Source: Paracyclopina nana
Lineage: Eukaryota > Arthropoda > Copepoda > Cyclopoida > Cyclopettidae
Assembly (NCBI GenBank): GCA_019096065.1
Contig: JAGUCH010000004.1
Coordinates: forward strand, 2,480,001-2,544,000
Direction: 5' to 3'
Length of the DNA stretch: 64,000 nucleotides
Below the pieces are notes generated by a model. It did no database searches and was not told the DNA's origin. It saw nothing but the letters and a program-made list of their open reading frames with translations. How positions within the stretch are numbered: the stretch's first letter is position 1; the number at the start of each line of letters is the position of its first letter. The position numbers were made by a program, and so were the translations under genes. Below, piece by piece: positions 22,972 to 34,300 of this stretch.

Positions 22972-25900
22972 TCAATTTTTCAAATTATTCACAAATCTGG
23001 CAAATCGCAGTTTAAATTCATCCCAGTGCTCCCTGCGAATGGAGAATATGATTCGGAACCAGCCAGGATTTTCACACCCGAATTCAGTTCCATTGGGGAT
23101 GTACAATTTGTGCTCGTTGAGCAATTTGAAAAACATCTCCTTTTCGGTAGCTGGCGATATGGCCAAATTGGACAGGGCGAAAAAAGGGGCGAAATCGATC
23201 CAAGCAAACAATCCGGCCTTGCATGGGTGAACTTTGCAGCCAAAGGACTCGAAAAACCGCCTGCAGTCCTCAAAAGCCTCTCTTAATTTGCGGATATTTT
23301 GTGGAAAGTAAAACGTGTCCAGCCATTGCTTTAATTTTCAGGTGACAGTGAGACCAAATTTGAGAATGATGTTGAAATAAGGCTCATTTTAAAAGCAGCT
23401 GATTTCTTCCATCAAGGGAGAATTTGCAATTCATATTCGTTAAACTATACTTCACATTAATGAGCGCTGACTAATGAGCGCAGTCTCATGAGCGCAGTCT
23501 CATGAGCGCAGTCTCATGAGCGCAGTCTCATGAGCGCAGTCTCATGAGCGCAGTCTCATGAGCGCAGTCTCATGAGCGCAGTCTCATGAGCGCAGTCTCA
23601 TGAGCGCAGTCTCATGAGCGCAGTCTCATGAGCGCAATCCGATGAGCGTAGTCTCATGAACTGATTTCTTTTGGCTAACTTTGTCAACTCAATTTTGGGT
23701 TCAATTTGTTTAGAAACCCTTCTGAAGTAATTTGATAGGTTCCTTTATCATATGACAGTTTTTTACTTTCCGAAAAGCAGCTTTGCACATTTTAAAACTG
23801 CCTTGCCAGCTTAATTAAGGGCCTGTTCACCTGCATATTATGGCTGATATTTTGGAAAGATATTTGAGAGAAATGCTGAGAAAATGAGAATTTTGATTAT
23901 GCTCTAAGGCCCTGATCATCTCGTAATTCAGCTTCAATTATGAGCGCCGTTACATCGATCGCAATAACAAGCATAACATGTGTCACTTGGTAATTTTACT
24001 GCACTTTTTGTTGGTTTAATATTGAGCTTTTTTGCTAAAATTCTTTCTTGCAAATTAGGCAGCATTGTATGCGCAATTATAATTATGGAAAAAACCATCT
24101 TTTCTTTCTTAAAAAGTCATCAAAATAGCAAAAATCAGTTTTAGAGGTTTGGTGAATTGCAATTTAAAAGTTGCTATGCTGATAATTCTCCTTGTATTAT
24201 GGTCAGCAGATGATCAACTATAATTCACCCCTTAATAATAAATTGAAGCTGATGTAACGCAGATAATATCGCCTAAATTACGGGCAGATGATCCATGCCT
24301 AAGAGGTCTTTTGGTACTTTAAGACCGATTCCGAATGCTAAATTCAAAAAATTATTTTGCAAGTGCCTGATATTTGCAAATATTAGCGCACATATCTCGC
24401 GTTATTTTTTTGATAATATTGCAGGTGAGCAGGGCCTAAATCAAGCAAACCAATTTGCAATTATCAATTTGATTTTTTTGCAAAAGTGGGAAGGCAGCTA
24501 ATGTTGATGAAAAGAATAAAACGAAGGAGTGCTAACAGGTTACAATTACGTTAAAAACCTAATGAACAATTCATGGCATACTATAGCACGCAGCTAATTA
24601 AGCCGAGTTTTTCTCTCTTTTTTAGTCTCACTGTACCCTGTCGCTGAGTATCTTAGCTCCAATTTGCTGGATATGCCCCTGAGTTCCCGTGTAGAGGCAC
24701 ATGCCATTCATGACCTTTAGTAAATCCTGATTGAGCGTGTGTATCACTCCGAATCTGAAGCTTGCCAGTCCAAAATCCTTGCTCATGCCCCAAATGAAAT
24801 GAGTTCTCAAAGGATCTGGCAAATTTTCAATGGTCAAGATGCTTTCAAACTTTGTGGACTCATCGTGAATGCTGAGAGCATAGATTTCGTCCGAAATGAA
24901 GTGGATTTCATGCTTGGCACAAACTTTCATTAGCTCCATGGTCTCAGCCTTGCTGTAGACATCTCCTAAAGGGTTGTTAGGGTTGCAGTGTAGGTAGCCC
25001 TTAACAAATTCTCCATTTTGCTTCAGGGCTGTTATGTACTCATCAACTAAATTGGGGCTAGCACAATTTCGTTAGGCAGATTGTTAGTCCTATTTGACAT
25101 TTTGGTTTACCTCAGCTTGAAGCCATTTTCAGCCCTTAAAACGGGCCCTTTCAGCTGGATTTGAGCCCTTTCGTAGATGTCAGACTTAAATCTGGGATAA
25201 GTGGGGAATGGAATTATGAAAGTGTCTCCAGGATCTCCGAGAGCAAAAGCCAAAGACTCGAGCAATGTTGTCACACCTAATCAGCCATCAGAAAAAGGAA
25301 ACTGACACTTATTGAATGTGAAAGGAGCTCTCTCTCCTACTTGTACAAATGTGCCCAATAAACATGTCATAAAAATAACATTACTCTTATTGAATGCAGG
25401 CACAGACTGCCAGCAAATATCTTGATCATCTGATCTCTCTAAAACATTGAAGAGGGAAAAAAACTTCCAAAAAAGAAGCTTGTAAAAAAGATTTCTCGGG
25501 AAATTCTTACAAAATATTTGACATTATAATTCAATAAAGAGTGTTTCACTTTCCAGTATTTTGGTTTTTTGATGGTATAATTTGCTTTGATTGATCTTTG
25601 AAGTTAGGTGACTCATCGAATTTTTCATTTATGAAAAGAAGTGATGATTTACCCGCTTGTAGAACGATATTTTGGGGATCCAATCTTATGGCAACTTTTA
25701 AGCGCTCTGTGAGAAACTCTGCCACAATCTCCCTCACATTTGAATGCCCACTAAAAAGCAACATTTTTCATTTCCTATTAAGCAGAAGTTGATCTATTAT
25801 TTTTGTGCCCAAAATTGAGAACCTGAAATCGTAGTAATGCTGCCATTCTGTTCGGTGCTCAATTCCATTTTTGGTAATCCATTCTTGAATTTCGTCTTCA

Positions 25901-26046
25901 TGCAAGGCATTCACTGATGTGCCCAAGTTGACATACCCATTTGGGTTGGAGTCAATATCAAAGCTATCACTGTTAGCAGTTGCCAAATTGCGCAATAAAA
26001 AGTCCTCAGCGCCCAAATATGCAGTTGTAATTCGTTTGGAGAACAT
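22972..26046 (-). CDS. ACCS: ACC-synthase-like PLP aminotransferase (ACCS family)
   Basis: This is a fold-type I PLP enzyme of the animal ACCS/ACCSL group. Animal members resemble plant ACC synthase but are not known to make ACC, and their substrate is unsettled. Five minus-strand exons join in phase to about 421 residues: 26046-25823, 25750-25653, 25276-25111, 25057-24637 and 23328-22972. Landmarks are GYVNLGTS near the start, NPNNPLGD (188-195), SDEIY (Asp219 and Tyr222 stack on and bind PLP) and WGMSKDFG with Schiff-base Lys256. FRFGVIHT follows, and ENPGWFRIIFS near the end supplies the carboxylate-binding Arg. The catalytic residues look intact. The fourth intron (24636-23329, 1,308 bp) carries a minisatellite and nested MITEs. 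The N terminus is shorter than in vertebrates, so an upstream exon is possible. Confidence 0.88.
23474..23655. repeat. 14-bp minisatellite, 13 copies, in an ACCS-like intron
   Basis: Unit ATGAGCGCAGTCTC repeats 13 times over exactly 182 bp. All copies are identical except the last two, which have a few substitutions, so the array expanded recently. It lies in intron 4 of the ACCS-like gene on the minus strand. Confidence 0.95.
23819..24436. mobile_element. MITE family A, copy 3, split by another MITE
   Basis: Left end GGGCCTGTTCACCTGCATATTATG and right end GCAGGTGAGCAGGGCC match the family A ends of the two copies near 6 kb. TAA duplications flank it at 23816-23818 and 24437-24439. Removing the 392-bp insert and one 3-bp duplication leaves 223 bp, the family A length. 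It lies within the fourth intron of the ACCS-like gene. Confidence 0.85.
23908..24299. mobile_element. MITE family B nested inside family A copy 3
   Basis: A 392-bp element with imperfect terminal repeats. The left end begins GGCCCTGATCATCT and the reverse complement of the right end begins GGCATGGATCATCTGCCC. TAA target duplications lie at 23905-23907 and 24300-24302. It interrupts family A at a homologous interior point. Its tip resembles that of family A (GGCATGG-TCA-CTGC), so both may use the same PIF/Harbinger transposase. No coding capacity. Confidence 0.82.
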
Positions 26047-28318
26047 TTTGACACAAAAGATAACTGCTACTGTTTCTTATCTCTCCTTTTCAAATGCTAG
26101 CTTTGCTTAGGGGATAATTTTAAGCAAACATAGTAGTGAGATAAGTGGTGGTCAATTCAAAGGTTAATCTTAAAAGTGAACTCGGAGCTTTTAGATGCTC
26201 TCTGCAATTATGCTTTTTAGCCTCAAATTAGATTAAGTGAGCTGCTTTCTCTTTTCTGACATTAACCTGATATGAAAGTGCCTTATTTTGGATAATTGCT
26301 CAGCAGATATCACTTACAAAACGGCAGAATTTTTTAAATCCTAAAGCTCACCAATTTCACCCAAGCTGTATTTAGTAGTACAAATAAGAGTTGGCAAAAT
26401 ACATACTATCTATGAGAGAAATAATTTGTTCAAGCCCATTTTAGCCAAGACAGACCAAACATTGTAGAAAATATGCTTTAAATTGCTTTTTTGGGCGTTA
26501 TTTTTGGCTAAAATACCTAAAAAGTATTAAACTTTGAATGAGTCATGACCAAATCTTTGTGACTGCAAAGTCATTTTGCAAAAATGCAAGTGTACCATAA
26601 ATTATCCTGGATATCTGACTTTTAGTTAAATCCCATGAAATGTTGAGCTGATTGAATTTTTGAGCATGATTTAAAATTGCCTCTTACCATTGGAGGAATC
26701 TGGCGGATGTGCGAAAATGTCCATTTTTCTTCTGGTTGTTGGAAAGGGAGCCAGAGTTGAAGTGAAAGGGAAAAAATGCGCCAAGAGCGGTAATTCTAGA
26801 GGAGCTTTCCCGCGGCCGCCAATACCGTGGGATTTTCTCTACGGCTTTCGTTGGAGGCGGAGCCTTCCCCTTCTACTCAAACCTTAATTGAGAGCGTAAT
26901 TACTTAATAAGCCCAGATTGCGAAGCCACCTCTCCGTTACAAAAGTGAAAAATACAAACAAGGTGGTGCGCCATTTGCTGAATAAAAAGAGCTCTTATTG
27001 GGCTCAATGCAGCCAATTGGGTAAATGGCGACTCTAAAGTAAGTGACTCAAAAGAGCTATAGACTCCAAAAGTTGTGAGGTATTGTTTTATGTGTAATTT
27101 TGCTCAAAAACAGAGATTGTACCCTACTCATTCACTTTTTATGCTGTTAAGGAAATTAGAAAGAAATTTGTATTATATCTATTTCTAACTTGCTGTTCAA
27201 AAATCAGGAAATGGCTTCAAAGACTTTTAAAGGCTGGCTTTGTATTGCAGCAGTCAAAAGTGATGGGTAATGGGTATAATTTTCATTGTGGGGCATTGGT
27301 CGCATTAGGAACCCCAGAGCGAGCTCGGAAATCGAATTAACCCGATTACAGCAACGAAGAAAACGTCGCGCCGCGGCTGGAGCTTCTTTCTCTCATGTCC
27401 AATTCCATCTTTGTCATCAAAATTAGATTACATTTTCCGCTCCAAAACCACCAGTGTGCAAATCAAAGGTTACACGAAAAGCAAGCTTTTGCAGGTGTAG
27501 TGCATTAGGTTTTTTTAATCCCCTATGCGTGATTTTGTCGGGGGCAACTTTTTTAATTCAATTGTGTTGACAAAGATTGAATCATTGCAATTTCTGCTTG
27601 TTTTCTACATCAGTTGTGAATGATTATGGCTCTCAATAAATGTTTGGGTAGGGCTGGGGATAGGATAATTATGATTTACAGTTGACATTATGTACCATAT
27701 CTATGGTATCTCTTCTTCCAGGTTTGCACATGGTCATTACAAAAGGGCTAACTATTTTATTATTTTGGGATCTGTGCTACTTGAGATGTAAAATTGATCA
27801 ATATATTTGTAAGTATCATGTGCAGAAATTAATTAATTGTTAAAAGAGAACTTTGTAGGTTAATAAGTGATATAGAGTCAACATAATGGGTAGGTTTCTA
27901 GCTTTCTCCCTCCCAACTCTCTGATGGGGAAGTGGTAATAGTGCTTTCACTAGGACACAAAGACATGTTCTGGTTGAGAAAGCACTGAACCACAGGATTC
28001 TCAACGTGACACATCAATCATACAGAGCTTGAGCTGACAGGAACAACCCAAAGTTGATTCAACATTGCCGAAAATAATTTGGCAATGTCATTTGATTTAG
28101 ATGACTCAGTACTATTGTCTAAATACACAAGCTAGACTCTTGTCTTTGTGTTGCACATACTTTATTGTTACTAGATTTGTTAGTTTCTGTAAGTTAGGTT
28201 GTAATTTTATGATGGCATATTTTTTAACAAGGTATATGGTGATAGCAGTGACATTAATGTAGACCTTACATACTAAATTAGTTTCCCTTACATGGCTATG
28301 TTAAAGTAATAAAATAGA
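26047..28318. other. Intergenic stretch, no gene recognised
   Basis: Lies between the 5' end of the ACCS-like gene and the 3' end of the Rab32-like gene. Two short G+C-rich patches occur at about 26780-26870 and 27300-27400. No ORF, RNA gene or paired transposon ends could be supported. Confidence 0.45.
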
Positions 28319-31300
28319 TTAGCATTTGCACCCAGATGCTTTCTTTTTCCTGTCATTAACTTCTAAAGTGATGCTATCACACTCTAGCTGATTTTCTTTA
28401 TCCCTGTTGGACGAGGAGGATGGATCCATTTCATGCTCAACAATCTGGAAATTAAATGAAGAATGTCAATTATAGTAATGGAAACTTTTTCCTTGATTCT
28501 GTGCTTCCAAAATTTTATGTGGTGTTTGTTGGTTTCATTACATTGTCATATTTTTTGTTTTCAAAATAGGTAACCCCACAATTATTGCCTAATTGTGATC
28601 ATGTATTAAAAATCAATTACCATTTTCAGCAACAAAGTCATAGCATCATTTATGTTGATGTCCTCCTTGGCTGAGGTTTGAATCCACCCTAAAAATACTA
28701 TGGTTCAACTTGTTTACTTGTTGAGCAATTTGAAAGTATACCTTGAAAGCCATGCTGTTGGCAAACCTTTGCATGTTGCTTGCTCTGGTGGGATGAGTCC
28801 TCAATCAAGTCACACTATATCAGAAACCAACAAAAACATTAGCAAAATATGTTGCAAGAAAAAATTGTCTTACCTTGTTGGCTAGCAAGAAGCATGGCAG
28901 AGTTGTCCCATCAGGTCTTTGAACCTTGGTATCCAACTCCTCCTTCCATGCAACTACTGCATCAAGTGTTTCTGGTCGGCTTATGTCACTTACAACAAAA
29001 GCACCCACAGCATCCTTGTAGAAGGATCTGGACAAAAGACTGAACCGATCCTGACCAGCAATGTCCCAAAGCTGAAGTCTTAAGGTTATATTTTCATTCC
29101 ACTTGACTACTTTGGCCAAAAAGTCTGCACCAATAGTTGCCCTAAAAATAAATGATTACAAAAACCTGTAATGATTCCATTTAAGACTATTTTTGTGCCT
29201 GTAAGATGGAGCAAAAGTTTTCTTGACATATCTTCTTATGATAGAAGTTTTCCCTGTTGATGAACTTCCAATGAATAAGATTTTGCAAACTTTTGTTCTT
29301 GTTGGAAGGGAACTCTGAAAATATTAAGGCTCACATAATGCAATTGATTGAATGACTGTTGCTCAAAATGTTCCACCAAAAAGTGCCCTACCTGTGGAGA
29401 CAGTATAGGCTCAAATCTTCTGTGTCTAATCCCATGAGCTCTTCTTGCCATTCTTCGCTGATAGATGCTGAAAAATTCTTGATCATCAAATTCATCATCA
29501 TTTGGTAAAACTCTGCTCCTTTCTTGGTAAAGCTTGGCAGCCCCAATGACTTCCAACTCTTTCTGTAGTTCATCATCAATGATGCTATGCTGGATTTCAC
29601 TGTCATTGCTTGAGGACTGAGAAATGTATGCATTTTCTTCAAGAATATTTTCATGGCTTCCGCTAGACAAAATTACTCCAGTTATTGATTCACAGATAGG
29701 CTCATTTATTTCTTGGTCTGACTCTTCAGTTGAGGTTGGCTCCTCTTCAATATTACCAACTTCAAAGGAAATTGGCTCTAACTCAGTATCCTTGTGAGTC
29801 TCCTCAGTATCACTTCTGAAAGAAACTTCTTCACAGTACAACACTTTTTTGTCATTTGGACACTCTTCAATGATATTGTTGGCATCTTCTGAATGCTCAA
29901 CTTCAACCACTGTCTCGGCAGATGAGTTATCTTCAGATTGCATTTTCTCTTCAAAAGCTCTGGCAACCTCTTCATTGGCTGCAATGCTGGATGTTGTTTC
30001 TGACTGATGATCATCTGTGCTATTGGATGACAGCTGACCATGTCCATCTGATATTTTTGGTAGGTTGTCAATTGATACAGATCTTAGATTTAAAATGGTT
30101 CCAGTATCAGTTTGTCTAATGTCAATACTGCTCTTGGCAAGAAGTTTTGATGATGATGAAATGTTCAAACAATCACCATCAAATGAGATTGTTAGAATGT
30201 CTGAAGCTTCTAATTCTTTCATTGAAACAGAGAACTTGAGAGTCTTCTTCAAGCTTGATTCAGAGTGACTTCTAACTAAGCAAAAATCCTCCATTGCCAA
30301 GTTTGATGATGCATCAGGCTCTCTGTCTTCAGGTTGGGATGCATTACTAATGGGCCTTAGATTATCATCATTTTCCCCAAACTCTGGGGAAACAGTTTCA
30401 AGTAGTTCTGATTTGCATTCTTCACTATCATCAATTTTGGTAGACATGTCTTCAGTGGTAGTCAATGTATCAACTTGACTGGGAATATTTGTAGGTAAGC
30501 AATCTCCAGTAGTTGTCTCAAAGTCAGTTTGGGCAGACTGATCAATTTTAGAGTCAAGATTTAGCTCAAAATTGGTTAATTGTAAACTTGACATAGCCTT
30601 TTTTCTTTGATTTCTGAGATGGCAATTGTGTGGTGCATCTCTCTCATTCATCAAGTTAAATAGCATGATCAAGTCTTCAATTGATCTGTTCCTCTTATTG
30701 CTTCCTTGCTGGTTGCTTTTGCAAAGGCTGCATGTAATACTAGGTAGCTCATCATCCTGATCAGTCTTGGAACTGGTTGTATTGGCATTATTATTTGGCA
30801 AAACTTGTTCATGCAATTGAAAACAATGAGGAGTTATGCCTTGCCCATTAGTCTCACATTGAACTGATGACTCTGAAGTTTTACAACCTGTGTTGCTAGC
30901 TTCAAGTTGAGTCTCTTCACTTTTAGGTTTTGTCTTATGAACTGTCTCATTAAGCTGCTCCATTTGATCACATATAATTTTGCCAATAAGTAATCCATCA
31001 TTTTGTGGTGCCATTAACTCTGATTCGTTTTTGAAAAAACATACCTCCAGCTTTGATTCATCTTCACCAGCACCAGAGCAATCACCATCTAGTGTCATGT
31101 TGAGCTTTTCAGAATTGTCAAAGAATCCATTTCCTTCATGTTTTTCAGTTTCTGCAGCTTTAACATTACCATGACTTGGTTCAATCAATAACTCTTTGGC
31201 ATTCTGTTTGTGCTCTTCTATTAGGTCAACATGTATCAAGCTTGTATCAACAAAAGATAAATCTTGAATCATTGCACTTTTTGATGGAACACTTTCTTCC

Positions 31301-34300
31301 TCACTTACCTTGGAGAAGCTTGCTCTATTAATATTTGACTCTTCAAGCATTGACTTCATCAGATCAAGTTCAAACAATTTCCTTTGCTCATAAACTGGGA
31401 GCAAAGGGTCTTCACTGACTCCTGATGATATTTCATTGGATGCTTCTAGTTGCAAGCCTTCAACTCTCAGGTCAAGTTCAACTTCCTCCACCAACCTTGT
31501 TTGACAGAGTTCTTCATCGTCATCATTATTAGCTGGAATGTTTTCCTTTGGAGCCCTCAGCATTTCCATTAGCTTTGCCATAGTTTCTTTCATTTCAATA
31601 ATGCTTTCTAGAGCAACTTTAAGTTCTTCTTGCTGCTTAGAAATTGACAAATCAGGCTTGCTTGAATAGCTTTCATAATTTTCATTTTCAATGCCTTGTG
31701 CTTCAGGACTAATATTTGTACCCTCAGAATTACCCATATTGCCTATGCCATGAACCTTGCTTGAGTCTTTTGGTTGCTCATAACCACTACTTATGCTTTC
31801 ATTTAAAAGTGGCTTGTCTTCTGCAGGGTAAGTATGTTGATCAAGGCTAGCATTCTCTAAAGTTTTTTCTTTTAAAAACTCTGATTCATTCCCATTGTTT
31901 GTTAGGTGTTTATTGCCATGGCAAAATATTGCTTCATTTTGATGAAGAGCTTTTTGCGCTGATAAATCTTGTGGTTTGTTTCTATCAACTTTGGGAGACT
32001 CAACTTTGTTTGATTCTCTTTCAGAAGGAGTTTCTTGTGCTGGTAACCCTATTGTTAGCTCAGGACCAATTTCAGATCCTAAATTGTTATCTTCAGCAAA
32101 AACAGGCGGCATTACTTTGACTGACTTCTCTTCTTCAATATAAAGTGGAAATTTCTTGTCTCCCATCTTGGCAGTAGATATATTCTCTGTATTATTGAAT
32201 GTGTTTTGACTCTCATGCCCTCTGACCTCTTCTGGACTGCTTTCTAAGGGATGGTGGGGCAAACTTATTTCATTGCATAATCGCTCATGGCTTTGCAGCT
32301 CTTTAATTGAAAAACTGCACTCACCCTCTCCAATCTCATTTTTCATCATGCAGGGCTCTTCAAGCAGTATTGATGCAGATTCCATTTCAGTCTGAGATTC
32401 TGGCTTAATGGAACCAAGCACCTTTTCTTCTTCCTCTATAGACTTGACTATTTCAACCTTTTCACATGCTAGGGCCTCAATATTATAAATGATCTGTTCC
32501 AATGCTGTAATAATAAGCTTTAGGTTTAGATTATCAAATTAGAAGGAATTTGGTTTTACCTGGATATTTGCGCTTGCCTCCATCAACCTGTTTTGAGTCA
32601 TTATCCTCATTAGTTTCCAGTGCATTGTTAATCAGGGTTTTGTCGATTTTGTAATGTCTTTCTTCTGCTTTTTTAGGCTCATTATATTTTTCAACATCAA
32701 AAATGAGCTCTGACAAAGTTTGGGCATTGTTTTTGAGAGAGGGCTTTACTTCATCCACCGATTTGGTGAAAAAACCTTGGATGTGCTCAGCAGATTTAGC
32801 AATGGGTAGTTCTATTTCCACTTCACCAGTTTTCTCGCTAATCTCAATGGAACTATTCTCTTCCTCATATCTTATTGAGTCCACTTCTGCTATCATTTTG
32901 TCATCAAATTGGGCAGTTGAGCTGCTTTGAGCCTGAACTTTACTTTCTGATTCTTGATCAAATCCAACATTTTTGTCTTTTGCAGGCTTATTGATAATTC
33001 TCAAGTCGTGGCAGATGATCTCTGATTCAATTTCCTCTCTTTCATTTTCTGTTTTTGTTTCATTGCATTTTTGCAAGTGAAACTTAGTATTTTCTGATTC
33101 TGTATTTTTTAGGATTGTTGCTTCCTCAACTGTTAAGGAAATTTTTGAATCATCTGTTTTGTTTCTTAAATTTTCTGATTTTCTCCCTGCGCTATCCATG
33201 AGCTCACATTGACTTGCACTGCTTACAGAGTCAATATGAATATTTTTTGACTGCTCTTCAATTTGAGTACCTTCACAAATATATTCTTGCCACATGAATT
33301 TGTATTTGGCACTCTTCACATATTTATCACTCACTGATGAAATCATAACTTGCTCTTGATCATTGTCTTCTAGTAAACTCTCATTGATTCCATCCAATGA
33401 CTTCACTGAAGCCATCTCATCTCTGATATGATCAAGATCATTGTCATCAGCATCATCTTTTACTGCTCCAATTGAGTCTTCATCATTCAAGAGAATTTTG
33501 TCTTTTTCTCCAAGATCCTTTTCCTTTTCTTCAACTTCTGAATAAATTATGCTCTCAGATTTGCCAGCTTCCTCAGTCTCTTCATCACAGTTTTTATCAT
33601 CATCACCATCATCTTCTCCAATGAAATTATCTTCATTAATTAAATCCATTTTTTCTCCTTTCTTGTCATTGTCCCAGTCATCCTGGTCAATATAAACAAT
33701 GTCTTCAGTTGATTTTTCATTTCCTTTGGCAGATGAATCCTTTTTATGATCATGCCAGTCTTCTACATTACCATCATCTCCAGATTCTTCAGCAGCATCA
33801 CTTTCTTCTGCTTCTATATCAGCTTCGTCTATCAGAACTTGATTATTCATTTTAATGTCTTCCATGTGAATTCCACTTTTATCTAGAACAAGATCATCAC
33901 TTTTTTCAAATTTTATTTCATTTTCATCAGTAGATGAATCAGTTTTATAATGATCTTTGTCATCTCCCTTGCTATCTTCTCCAGATTCTTCAATATCATC
34001 ACTGTATTCATATTTAGTATTGTCATCATCTGTCAGATCATTTTCATCTTCAAATCCTGCTTCAGTTTCATTAGTAAATGAAGCAGTTTCATCATAATTC
34101 TGGCCAAATCCCTCACTATCTTCTCCAAGCTCTTCACCATCATTGCTATCCTCAATCTCAATATTGTCTTCCTCTTTCAGATCCTGATTTGTCTTTTTTA
34201 TTTGTTTACAGTTTTTGTCCCTATCATCCAAGTCCATTATATCACTTGCTTCATATTCTTTTTCATTTTCTTTAGCATAAAAATCAGTTACATCTTCATC

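Noticed and set aside
23463-23655. CRISPR-like regular repeat
   Set aside because: The 14-bp units have no spacers and the context is an animal intron, so it is a minisatellite.
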